Part shown: piece after piece, positions 42,025 through 53,992 of the stretch
Position numbering within the stretch: the first letter of the stretch is position 1
Layout of the letters: each line of letters begins with the position of its first letter
From: Spongilla lacustris
Lineage: Eukaryota > Porifera > Demospongiae > Spongillida > Spongillidae
Assembly: GCA_949361645.1 (NCBI GenBank)
Contig: OX442420.1
Coordinates: forward strand, 9,068,735-9,132,734
DNA: 64,000 nt
Direction: 5' to 3'
Notes under the pieces: generated by a model
Databases searched by the model: none
Seen by the model: only the letters and a program-made list of their open reading frames with translations
What the model was told of the DNA's origin: nothing
Made by a program: the position numbers and the translations under genes

Positions 42025-43990
42025 GGGACAGTTCACGACAAAATGAGCCTTCGTATATATATATAAAATGTTATAAAATTCCCTTATGTTTGAATCGCTA
42101 TAACTTCTGAACGGTAAAAGCTATCGACTTCGTATTTTCAACACTTCATACTACACCGTTTCTCTATTTTAAAATCCATTTTGGAGTCTTGCACTTGCTC
42201 CGTGCCAGTATTGCAATGTTCGATACCCCACCGGGTTCACACCCGCCATAACTTTAGGTAGGAGTAATGAAATCGCTTCAAATTCGGTTTGTAGGTAGAG
42301 AGGTCCTATACCTATCGATTTGTTCTGTTCGTTAATTTTTATGTCATCCGTTACGGAGATACAGCGGCGCAAAGTTGGTACACGTTTCCCGCTCGAATCG
42401 CGCCGTTGGACGTGCGAGGCCCGCTTCCATTCATCAAAGCACATGAAATGCAACTACTTCCTGTGGGCCGAGACTTTGATAACTTATAGCCACACCCATA
42501 CTGCGCTAGCTAGATCTGATGGGTAAGTATTTAATGTATCGTCCCTGTCACAGTTGTTATTCGTTATCTCCTATGTAGATAACGGATATGGCGACGTCCA
42601 CTGAAGACAACACACTCGCAAGAGTTTCAATCGGCGGACGAGTTTGAGCGATACGGATACGACGATCGATATTCAAGATACATTCGACGAGGTGGGGAGA
42701 TTGAGAACGGTAGTGACGGCGGTTATACTACTGACGATGGTGGTTGTAGGGAGTAAGCAGCCCCTAAATGACTAAGAGCCAGCAGCCCTAGTCTCGTACC
42801 CAGACCCTGATTCCCACAGCTGCGGATGGACACCAGCCCCACCCCCACATATTCCTCGCTACATTGCAAGTCCAGACAGCAGCCCCGCATAACCAACAGC
42901 AGACGCCACCAACCCGCACTACCTATGGAACCACCTGCCCATATCAGACCCTTATACACACGAGCCACAAACTAACCAATGGGGTCAGCCTCCACAATAG
43001 TATACCAGTGGAGACACTGCTATCCCTCTTGCTGCAAATGGAGTTGGCAGCCCCCACAATTTCAATCAAGGGAAGCCACACATCCCAATGAATGGACTTA
43101 CAGCAGAACCTAGCTGACTGTGTCCGGCAGTGTGGCCAGGATGTCACTTGTGTGTCACAGCTGTACCAGGACTGGAATGCCTTCTTGGGCCAGTGGTTTG
43201 GTCCTCTGGTTGGCCTAGGACACTACCGCACATTTGAGTTTGATCAAGACCACCCTGGTGTCGTGAGGATGGAGACCTTGCCATGGGACACAAACCCCAC
43301 CGAGGTAACCATGCTGAGGGCTGGAGTGGCCATAAAGGACATTAGGCTTATCAGAGCCAAGTGATGCCACCTGTTATTACCCCCAAGTGGATTGTCCCTG
43401 ACACGGTCACTGTACCTGTACGAGAAGGTGAGGGAATACGTTCGTGACCCCAAGAAAAGGGACAAGGTGTGTCCAAAGCCTTCACAAAGCTCAGAGGCCA
43501 ACTCTTCCTATACATGCGGTAATGCTTCATCCCATGCAGTAGCAAAAAATGACAAACCAAGACCTTCCTCACTTACCTACTGTTGAGGGTCATAAGTATG
43601 CAGATGACACTCACAGTGAATTGCAAGGTGAAGGCAATAGCTGTGTTTCTGGCAGGAGGAAATGCAGACCCAGGTCTGAACTAATCCTTGCCTACCAATG
43701 CACTGTACATGTATGTGGCAAGAAGTATGCCAGTAGCCAGGCCCCCTGTCCCTGCACAAAAAGAACACTCACAAGCAGCCTGCTGTTCCAGGTGACGAAC
43801 ACGGATTCCAGTGTCGACAAAGGAAGCCAGGGTCCACCCAAGCGCAGGCCGCGAGGCGTACGCTAAAATCTGAAATTGACAGGCCATTTTCCTGTTCGGT
43901 GTGTGGCAAGACGTACAGCACCCCAGCCGCACTGTATACTTACAACAAGACCAACAATGGTTCATGACAAATGAACCATATTGTGAGATG
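42025..43990 (+). repeat. E5 left outer arm
   Basis: Mirror of 53993-55958 without detected difference. Contains a start related to the transposase N-terminus (MATSTEDN at 42588), soon interrupted by a stop. A short AGTCTCGTACCCAGAC motif at about 42793 matches ends of a MITE family seen elsewhere in the window. Confidence 0.92.
43092..43967 (+). pseudogene. C-terminal transposase fragment, left arm of E5
   Basis: From about 43104 the sequence matches the E1 protein from residue about 569 onward (LADCVRQCGQDVTCVSQLYQ; SLTRSLYLYEKVREYVRDPK). The first finger is disrupted by a small insertion, and the second reads FSCSVCGKTYSTPAALYT with the histidine positions changed. At least two frame changes and a stop at 43362 break it. 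The catalytic core is absent: the element jumps from the N-terminal acidic region through unrelated DNA to this fragment. It ends ACAAATGAACCATATTGTG and continues directly into the 71-bp satellite. Confidence 0.9.
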
Positions 43991-46085
43991 CATGCTTTTT
44001 ATATAGTTTAAGGTCACCTCTGCAGTGTACACCATACATCTGTGTCGTTAAGGGGTTAACTCTGTATACCATACATCTGTGTCATCAAGGGGTTACCTGT
44101 ACACCATGCATCTGTGTTGTTAAGGGGTTACCTCTGTACACTTTGTGTATGTGTTGTTAAGGTATCACCTGTACACCATACATCTGTGTCATCAAGCGGT
44201 TACCTGTACACCATGCATCTGTGTCGTACCTCTGTATACCTTATGTATGTGTTGTTAAGGGGTCACCTGTACACTGTACATCTGTGTTGTTAAGGGGTTA
44301 CCTCTGTAAACCTTATGTATGTGTCGTTAAGGGATTACCTCTGTACACCATACATCTGTGTCATCAAGCGGTTACCTGTACACCATACATCTGTGTCGTA
44401 CCTCTGTATACCTTATGTATGTGTTGTTAAGGGGTCACCTGTACACTGTACATCTGTGTTGTTAAGGGGTTACCTCTGTAAACCTTATGTGTGTCGTTAA
44501 GGGATTACCTCTGTACACCATACATCTGTGTCATCAAGGGGTTACCTGTACACCATACATCTGTGTCGTTAAGGGGTTACCTTTATACACCTTATGTATG
44601 TGTTGTTAAGGGGTTACCTCTTGTGTGTACCCCATACATCTGCGTCATCAAGGGGGTACCTGTACACCATACATCGGTGTGGTACCTCTGTATACCTTAT
44701 GTATGTGTTGTTAAGGGGTTACCTGTACACCATACATCTGTGTCGTTAAGGGGTTAATTCTGTATACCTTATGTATGTGTTGTTAAGGGGTCACCTGTAC
44801 ACCATACATCTGTGTCATCAAGGGGTTACCTGTACACCATACATCTGTGTCGTTAAGGGGTTACCTTTATACACCTTATGTATGTGTTGTTAAGGGGTTA
44901 CCTCTTGTGTGTACCCCATACATCTGCGTCATCAAGGGGTTACCTGTACACCATACATCTGTGTCATCAAGGGGGTACCTGTACACCATACATCTGTGTC
45001 GTACCTCTGTATACCTTATGTATGTGTTGTTAAGGGGTCACCTGTACACTGTACATCTGTGTCGTTAAGGGGTTACCTCTGTAAACCTTATGTATGTGTC
45101 GTTAAGGGATTACCTCTGTACACCATACATCTGTGTCATCAAGGGGTTACCTGTACACCATACATCTGTGTCGTTAAGGGGTTACCTTTATACACCTTAT
45201 GTATGTGTTGTTAAGGGGTTACCTCTTGTGTGTACCCTATACATCTGCGTCATCAAGGGGGTACCTGTACACCATACATCTGTGTCGTTAAGAGGATACC
45301 TCTGTAAACCTTATGTATGTGTCGTTAAGGGGTTACCTCTGTACACCATACATCTGTGTCATCAAGGGGTTACCTGTACACCATACATCTGTGTCGTTAA
45401 AGGGTTACCTCTGTACACCTTATGTATGTGTTGTTAAGGGGTTACCTCTTGTGTGTACCCCATACATCTGTGTCATCAAGGGGTTACCTGTACACCATAC
45501 ATTGGTGTGGTACCTCTGTATACCTTATGTATGTGTCGTTAAGGGGTTACTTGTACACCATACATCTGTGTCGTTGAGGGGTTAATTCTGTATACCTTAT
45601 GTATGTGTTGTTAAGGGGTCACCTGTACACTGTACATCTGTGTCGTTAAGGGGTTACCTCTGTACACCATACATCTTTGTCATCAAGGGGTTACCTGTAC
45701 ACCATACATCTGTGTCGTTAAGGGGTTACCTCTGTAAACCTTATGTATGTGTCGTTAAGGGATTACCTCTGTACACCATACATCTGTGTCATCAAGGGGT
45801 TACCTGTACACCATACATCTGTGTCGTTAAGGGGTTACCTCTGTACACTTTGTGTATGTGTTGTTAAGGTATCACCTGTACTCCATACATCTGTGTCATC
45901 AAGGGGTTACCTGTACACCATACATCTGTGTCGTTAAGGGGATACCTCTGTACACCTTATGTATGTGTTATTAAGGGGTCACCTGTACACCATACATCTG
46001 TGTCGTTAAGGGGTTACCTCTGTACATCTTATGTATGTGTCATTAAGGGGTAACCTGTACACCATACATCTGTGTCGTTAAGGGT
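43991..46085. repeat. 71-bp satellite family, left arm of E5
   Basis: Units such as GTTAAGGGGTTACCTCTGTA with CACCATACATCTGTGTCATC in tandem. These are variants of the E1 array with TTACC instead of TCACC. Long frames (for example 45090-45437) are repeat translations. Confidence 0.93.
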
Positions 46086-46160
46086 TTTTTACTTTTCACG
46101 TAGTGGTGATGTAATCCATCTGATGCTGTGAAAATCTAAGTCTGGGTACGAGACTAGTAA
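46086..46160. repeat. Junction segment, E5 left
   Basis: A 70-bp unique segment (ACTTTTCACGTAGTGGTGAT onward) ends in GTCTGGGTACGAGACTAG. It mirrors 52190-52262 on the other side and separates the two satellite types in both arms. Confidence 0.75.
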
Positions 46161-46715
46161 TGACAGTGGTCCCATTTACATCCTGTACTTGTGTCTGCTG
46201 TGGGATCAAATCCATGGTCCCATTTACATCCTGTATGTGTATCTATTGTGTGGTCAAATCCATGGTCCCATTTACACCTTGTACTTGTGTCTGTTGTGGG
46301 GTCAAATGCATGATCCTATTTACACCCTGTACTTGAGTCTGTTTTAGGGTCAAATCTATGGTCCCATTTACACCCTAAACTTGTGTCTGTTGTGAAATCA
46401 AATCCATGGTTCCATTTACACCCTGCATGTACTTGTGATCAAATCCATGGTCTCATTTACACCGTGTTCTTGTGTCTATTGTGGGATATTTGTGGGATCA
46501 AATCCATTGTCCGATTTACACCCTGTACTTGTGTCTGTTGTGGGGTCAAACGCATGATCCTATTTACACCCTGTACTTGAGTCTGTTTTAGAGTCAAATC
46601 TATGGTCCCATTTACACCCTAAACTTGTGCCTGTTGTGAGATCAAATCCATGGTTCCATTTACACCCTGCATGTACTTGTGATCAAATCCATGATCTCAT
46701 TTACACCCTGTAAGA
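46161..46715 (-). repeat. 48-bp satellite, left side of E5 (reverse)
   Basis: Reverse-complement units of the E1 48-bp array (GTCAAATCCATGGTCCCATT, TACACCCTGTACTTGTGTCT), about a dozen copies. Confidence 0.92.
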
Positions 46716-47640
46716 TCAGAACACATGAGATGTATACGCGATTTATCTGCCAGTGACTAACATGCCAGTATGCATAGCTAAATAACCCATTGCTTAACCC
46801 AGCTAGCTACCTTCTTTCCTACCCCTTCCCCTCGCGATCTTTAAATATCCTAACACTCAGTGTTGCTTATGAGTACTACCTATTGAGGGCCCAGAATAGC
46901 TAACACTCTTTTCATTGCTTAACACAGGCTTCCTTCATTCCTACCCCTTCCTGTCCCCTCTGAATCCTTGAATCTTACCATACAATTCTGTGTTCGATGT
47001 GCGAGTTTTGCTTATGAGTACTACCTGTTGGGGGCCAAGCGTGTCCCCTCTCGATTGTTCAATCTTAACATGAAATTCTCTGTGTTTGATGTGTAAGTGT
47101 GGCTTATGAGTATCACCTGTTGAGGGAACCCTCTTTTCACGCTTCCTTCTTTGCTACCCCTTCCCCTCTCGATCTTTCAATATCCTACCATGCAATTCTC
47201 TGTGAGTGGTGCTTATGAGTACTACCTGTTGAGGGCCCAATGTAGGTAACCCTCTTTTCATTGCTTAACCCGAGCTTCTTTCTTCCTCCTCGCTGTCCCC
47301 TCTCAATCTTTAAATATCCTACCATGCAACTCTCTATGTTTGCTGTGTGAGTGTTGCTTATGAGTACTTCATGTTGAGGGCCCAGTATGGCTAACCCTCT
47401 TTTGGTTGCTTAACATGTACAGGCTTCCTTCTTTCCTATCTCTTCCTGTCCCCTCTCAATCCTCCATACAGTTCGCTGTGTTTGATGTGTGAATGTTGCT
47501 TATAAGTACTAGTACTTGTTGAAGGCCCAGTAGAGTCAACCCTCTTTTCATTGCTTAACCCAGGCCTCTTTCTTCCGTACTCCTCTCAATCCTTCAGTCC
47601 TTTCATGCATGCACCACATAAACTGCCCATGAACATGGCA
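46716..47640. repeat. ~125-bp tandem repeats in the E5 centre
   Basis: A unit with CTACCCCTTCCCCTC, TGCTTATGAGTACTACCTG and CTCTTTTCATTGCTTAAC recurs about six to seven times with divergence. Reverse-complement copies lie at 48455-48850 and 49105-49230, forming another inverted pair around the centre. Confidence 0.8.
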
Positions 47641-47923
47641 GCATTACTATCATACACCTAGTAGAGTTTGTTCTGGACTGCAGTATGTGGATTTGCCTTC
47701 ATCCACAGTTTGACCAAGGTCTGAATAAGAGAGACAGAATGTAGGGGGTGCACTGTTTGTTCTTGAATACATTTACATGTAAACCCTAGGACCATGTGCA
47801 TGAATAATGCATCTCATTGTTTAGTGTAGCTAATTTTTCATTCCTAAACCAACAGTTTAGGTAACTAATTAAATATTGGTGCATGGACCATGGCATACTC
47901 ATTGCTAAAAGGAATTGATCTTG
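47641..47923. other. E5 central DNA without recognised content
   Basis: No repeat, coding motif or terminal structure was found here. Confidence 0.4.
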
Positions 47924-48140
47924 ATTTATGCTGGATGCTGCAAGACCAATATTTGGAAGATGGAGCACCTGCCCACTGTTTATAGGAGTAAGAGGACGAA
48001 GAGCAGTAGCCAGCATGAAGTACCGATCTGATGCCCGTAGATTTTTTTTTGGCTGTGACCCAACTCTCAAGTCAATGACCCTGCAAGACCTGCAGCTGGT
48101 TATCACCAACCCAGCCATGATCAGGAGAGCAACATCATAG
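47924..48140 (+). pseudogene. Decayed mariner-like (IS630/Tc1 group) transposase remnant
   Basis: One frame reads LEDGAPAHCL at about 47955-47984. After stops and a deletion the same frame reads STDLMPVDFFLAVT at about 48020-48060. These match the DGAPxH and PDLxPxDFFL motifs that carry the last two catalytic aspartates of mariner-like transposases. A shifted frame then continues MTLQDLQLVIT, like the following C-terminal helix. The N-terminal part and terminal repeats were not found. It is probably an old insertion in the unpaired centre of E5. Confidence 0.7.
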
Positions 48141-48256
48141 ATCTGGAACTAAAAACTCAATGGCAATTATGGACTGTAACTGGAATATTACATAGCTATA
48201 TTTTAGTGATGAAAGAATGCTTTCCAAAAGCACACATAACAGAAAGAGGAAGGGAG

Positions 48257-48452
48257 GGGGAGTGAGTGAGTGAGTGAGTGAATGAGTGAGTGAGTGAGTT
48301 AGTGAGTGAGTGAGTGAGTGAGTGAGTGAGTGAGTGAGTGAGTGAGTGAGTGAGTGAGTGAGTGAGTGAGTGAGTGAGTGAGTGAGTGAGTGAGTGAGTG
48401 AGTGAGTGAGTGAGGGAGGGAGGGAGGGAGGGAGGGAGGGGGAGTGAGTGAG
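48257..48452. repeat. (GAGT)n microsatellite
   Basis: About 190 bp of GAGT tetranucleotides with a GGGA-rich block near 48413-48440. Long T-H-S-L frames across it are artefacts. Confidence 0.97.
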
Positions 48453-48454
48453 TG

Positions 48455-49440
48455 AGTTGCATGGTAGGATATTGAAAGATCGAGAGGGGAAGGGGTAGGA
48501 AAGAAGGAAGCCTGAGTTAAGCATGAAAAGAGGGTTCCCTCAACAGGTGGTACTCATAAGCAACACTTACACATGAAACACAGAAAATTCCATGTTAGGA
48601 TTGAACAATCAAGAGGGGACACGCTGGGCCCCCAACAGGTAGTTCTCATAAGCAAAATTCACACATCAAACACAGAGAATTGTATGGTAAGGTTAAAGGA
48701 TCGAGAGGGGACAGGAAGGGGTAGGTTTAGAAGTTAGCCTGTGTTAGGCAATGAAAAGAGGGTTAGCTATACTGGGCCCTCAGCCCACACATCAAACACA
48801 CAAGGTTGCACGGTAGGACAGGAAGGGGTAGCTTTAGAAGGTAGCCTGTGTTATAGCAGGGTGATTTAGCTATGCATACTGGAGCATTAGTAACACTGAC
48901 AGATAACTCTGAATCACGTATACATCTCATGTGTTCTGATCTTTAAAAACTGAACTTGTTATGAAAAGACAATTGTCTAGTCTTGTGATCGATTCATTAG
49001 AAGCACACATGTATGTGGATTGCTGTCGAGTATTAGGTATTTGTGTATGTGCATGGTATAGCAATGCTCCTACAAATTTTAAAGAGCATGAGTGATTAGG
49101 TACAGAGAGGTGCATGGAATGATTGAAGGATTGAGAGGGGACAGGGTAGGAAAGGATAAAAGCCTGGCTAGTCTATGAAACAAGGGTTAGCCATGCATGC
49201 TAGTGTGTTATAAGCCCTCAACAGTTACTCATACGTAACACTCACCCCCATCTCTACCGATTTTTAACTCAACTTGTAATCAAAAGGCAATGTCTAGTGA
49301 TTGATTCACTATAGTCCTATTGGAATGCACACTCTTATGGAATGGTGTCAGGTATTGTGTATTAGCAATCTGTGCATGGGCATATCAAAGAACTCAAAAG
49401 TGTAGGAGTAATGTGGATTAGGTACAGAGAGATGCATGGA
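48455..49440. repeat. Reverse copies of the ~125-bp repeat and adjoining DNA
   Basis: Copies at 48455-48580, 48590-48720, 48700-48850 and about 49105-49230 are reverse complements of the units at 46.8-47.6 kb. The rest is AT-rich without coding signs. Confidence 0.7.
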
Positions 49441-51355
49441 AGGATAGAATAATGTAGAGGAGACAGCTAGACCTCAGCATGCATGTGGAGTGGAACCTTC
49501 AACTGGAGCCGACCCCAAATACTGGGGCCAGCCACAATGGCCTTCTATCCTAGCCCCACACAGCTCCTCACTGCAAATGCAAATGAAGCCACTACCTATG
49601 AAACCATTATCCCCCACACTACAAGAGGACTTACTGGTAGGGGAACCATCGTGGAGCTACCATCTCGCATTGGACAAATGGGGATACCACCACTGGAGCA
49701 GCCTCCATTTGTAGAGTGTACCTGCCTACATTTTTCTCTTCACACATTTTGTGTTGTAGATCTACATGTAGATCTGAACTACTATAGACATGTACATGTA
49801 CAGAGTAAAATTTATCTGGTGTGAAGCCATGCTGTTAGTGGTGAATATGGTTACCTGCCCTATCGGTACTGATTGCGGTGGGTCTGCACCCGTGGTTGGT
49901 GTATTTAGACAACCAAGGCTTGCAGAGGGCGTTTTGCCTACTGGGAACTACATAGGCCTACTGTACTGTACGCGAGTAGCAAAATATGGAAGTGCCATTT
50001 TAAATTGCATGCACAGTCACAGCTACAATGTGGCACGATGAAGACATCAGAATTCATGACCACACAAGTGGAGTTAATAGACCCTACAAATTTAATGGAT
50101 TCATCAACTACGTTATACCTAGCCCTAGGCTGGTGTTTCTGCAAAAATGTATGTGCGCGGGTAGTGTATAGTGGCCGTGGGGCACAGGTGAAACTGGGTT
50201 ACACTGGTAATGTCTGGTGACATCTCTGAAAGTGTAGGGTCTACTAACTCCACTTGTGTGATCATGAATTCTGATGTCTTCATCGTGCCACATTGTAGCT
50301 GTGACTGTGCATGCAATTTATGTGACATTCAAAATGGCACTTACATGTTTTGCTACTAGTTCTCAGTACATGTAGGCAAAACGCCCTCTGCAAGCCTTGG
50401 TTGTCTATTACACCAACCACGGGTGCAGACCCACCGCAATCAGTACCGATAGGGCAGGTAACCATATTCACCACTAACAACATGGCTTCACACCAGATAA
50501 GATTTACTCTGTACATGCACAAAACACGTAGATCTACATGTCTACAGTAGTTCAGATCTACATGTACAACACAAAATGTGTGAAGAGAAAAACGTAGGCA
50601 TGTACACTCTACAAATGGAGGCTGCTCCAGTGGTGGTATCCCCATTTGTCCAATGCGGGCTGGTAGCTCCACGATGGTTCCCCTACCAGTAAGTCCTCTT
50701 GTAGTGTGGGGGATAATGGTTTCATATGTAGTGGCTTCATTTGCATTTGCAGTGAGGAGCTATGTGGGGCTAGGATAGAAGGCCATTGTGGTTGGCCCCA
50801 GTGTTTGGGGCTGGCTGCAGTTCAAGGTTCCACTCCACATGCTGAGGTCTAGCTGTCTCGACCCCATTCAACCCTGGTAATGTGGCAGCTGGCAGCTCTC
50901 CGGCCTGTTGGTAGTATGATTACACCATATGTAAGAGGGGTGTTTAGGGGTGGGTGGGAGGGCTGGTCGTGTGGGGACTGAGAGTGCTATTGAGTAGGGG
51001 ATGGCCTGGGCCTCGGATACAACTTGCAGTAGAGGAGGATAGGTAGTGGGAGATAGGGCCATGGGGATGAATGGGGCATGTGTGAATCCAGTTGATGGCT
51101 CCTCTAATATTGTGGGGGGTGCCGATTCCTATCGCAGTGTGAGAGCTGCATTATTGTCGTGGGGACCCCCAATGACCCTGTAGGATTTTTTAGCACCTGA
51201 TTGCTCCCTTGCTGACAGTCTGATAACTCCACCTGCAATTGCTCCATGCACTGGTGCTAACTGTCTGGATATGTAGTGTGGGGCTATTAAGTCAACTTGC
51301 ATTAATGGTTCTGTCCACTAGCAGTGAGGGAGCTGACCTGATTGGACCCTGGGCC
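49441..51355. repeat. Palindromic module P in E5, with tail
   Basis: Arms from about 49466 to 50160 and 50161 to 50852 are reverse complements with indels, and closely resemble the E1 module (AACTGGAGCC, GGGGCCAGCCACAATGG). The tail from 50853 to 51355 matches the tails in E1 and E4. The 48-bp satellite follows directly, the same order as in E1. Confidence 0.87.
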
Positions 51356-52189
51356 ATTACAGGGTGTAAATGGGACCAATGCATTGACCGCACAACAGAC
51401 ACACATACATGTACAGAGTGTAAATGAGACAATAGATTTGATCCTAAAACAGACTCAAGTACAGGGTATAAATGGGAACATGGATTTGATCACAAGTACA
51501 GGGTGTAAATCAGACCATGAATTTCATCCCACAACAGACAAAAGTACAGGGTGTAAATGGGACCAATGAATTGACCCCACAACAGACAAAAGTACAGGGT
51601 GAAAATGGGACCAATGAATTGACCCCACAACAGACACAAGTACAGGGTGTAAATGGAACCATGGATTTGACCCCACAACAGACACAAGAACAGGGTGTAA
51701 ATGGGACCATGGATTTTACCCCACAACAGATACAAGTACAGGGTGTAAATGGGACCATGGATATGACCCCACAACAGACAAATGTACAGGGTGTAAATGG
51801 GACCAATGAATTGACCCCACAACAGACACAAGAACAGGGTGTAAATGAGACCATGGATTTGATCACAAGTACAGGGTGTAAATAGAACCATGGATTTGAG
51901 TCATTACAACAGACACAAGTACAGGGTGTAAATGGGAGCATGGATTTGACCCTAAAACAGACTCAAGTGCAGGATGTAAATGGGATCATGCATTTGACCC
52001 CACAACAGACACAAGTACAGGGTGTAAATGGGACCATGGATTTGACCCCACAAAGATACACCTACAGTGTGTAAATGGGACCATGGATTTGACTCCAAAA
52101 TACACACATACAGGATGTAAATGGGACCATGGATTTGATCCCACAGCAGACACTAGTAAAGGGTGTAAATGGGACCACTGTCGTTACTA
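51356..52189 (+). repeat. 48-bp satellite, right side of E5
   Basis: About 17 units, in the same orientation as in E1, directly after module P. Frames of 120-140 codons on both strands are repeat translations. Confidence 0.93.
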
Positions 52190-52262
52190 GTCTTGTACCC
52201 AGACTTAGATTTTCACAGCATCGGATGGATTACATCACCACTACGTGAAAAGTAAAAAATCC
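52190..52262. repeat. Junction segment, E5 right
   Basis: Mirror of 46086-46160, beginning CTAGTCTTGTACCCAGACT. In E1 the corresponding place (end of the 48-bp satellite, then ACTAG) is where the gypsy element inserted. Confidence 0.72.
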
Positions 52263-53992
52263 TTAACGACACAGATGTATGGTGTACAGGTAACCCCTTA
52301 ATGACACATACATAAGATGTACAGAGGTAACCCCTTAACGATACAGATGTATGGTGTACAGGTGACCCCTAAACAACACATACAAAAGGTGTACAGAGGT
52401 ATCCCCTTAACGACACAGATGTACAGTGTACAGGTGACCCCTTAACAACACATACATAAGGTATACAGAGGTACGACACAGATGTATGGTGTACAGGTAC
52501 CCCCTTGATGACACAGATGTATGGTGTACAGGTGACCCCTAAACAACACATACAAAAGGTGTACAGAGGTATCCCCTTAACGACACAGATGTACAGTGTA
52601 CAGGTGACCTCTTAACAACACATACATAAGGTATACAGAGGTACGACACAGATGTATGGTGTACAGGTACCCCCTTGATGACACAGATGTATGGTGTACA
52701 GGTGATACCTTAACAACACATACACAAAGTGTACAGAGGTAACCCCTTAACGACATAGATGCATGGTGTACAGGTAACCCCTTGATGACACAGATGTATG
52801 GTATACAGAGTTAACCACTTAACGACACAGATGTACAGTGTACAGGTAACCCCTTAATGACACATACATAAGATGTACAGAGGTAACCCCTTAACGACAC
52901 AGGTGTATGGTGTACAGGTGACCCCTTAACAACACATACATAAGGTGTACAGAGGTATCCCCTTAACGACACAGATGTATGGTGTACAGAGGTAAACCCT
53001 TAACAACACATACATAAGGTTTACAGAGGTATCCCCTTAACGACACAGATGTATGGTGTACAGGTAACCCCTTGATGACGCAGATGTATGGGGTACACAC
53101 AAGAGGTAACCCCTTAACAACACATACATAAGGTGTATAAAGGTAACCCCCTAACGACACAGATGTATGGTGTACAGGTAACCCCTTGATGACACAGATG
53201 TATGGTGTACAGAGGTAATCCCTTAACGACACATACATAAGGTTTACAGAGGTAACCCCTTAACGACACAGATGTACAGTGTACAGGTGACCCCTTAGCA
53301 ACACATACATAAGGTATACAGAGGTACGACACAGATGTATGGTGTACAGGTAACCGCTTGATGACACAGATGTATGGTGTACAGGTGATACCTTAACAAC
53401 ACATACACAATAGGTACAGAGGTAACCCCTTAAAAACACAGATGCATGGTGTACAGGTAACCTCTTGATGACACAGATGCATGGTGTACAGGTGATACCT
53501 TAACAACACATACACAAAGTGTACAGAGGTAACCCCTTAACAACACAGATGCATGGTGTACAGGTAACCCCTTGATGACACAGATGTATGGTGTACAGGT
53601 GATACCTTAACAACACATACACAAAGTGTACAGAGGTAACCCCTTAACAACACAGGTGCATGGTGTACAGGTAACCCCTTGATGACACAGATGTATGGTG
53701 TACAGGTGATACCTTAACAACACATACACAAAGTGTACAGAGGTAACCCCTTAACAACACAGATGCATGGTGTACAGGTAACCACTTGATGACACAGATG
53801 TATGGTATACAGAGTTAACCCCTTAACAACACATACACAAAGTGTACAGAGGTAACCCCTTAACAACACAGATGCATGGTGTACAGGTAACCACTTGATG
53901 ACACAGATGTATGGTATACAGAGTTAACCCCTTAACGACACAGATGTATGGTGTACACTGCAGAGGTGACCTTAAACTATATAAAAAGCATG
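52263..53992 (-). repeat. 71-bp satellite family, right arm of E5 (reverse)
   Basis: Reverse-complement units (TACAGAGGTAACCCCTTAAC, GACACAGATGTATGGTGTAC). About 0.4 kb shorter than the left-arm array, so the two arrays have changed length independently. Confidence 0.92.
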
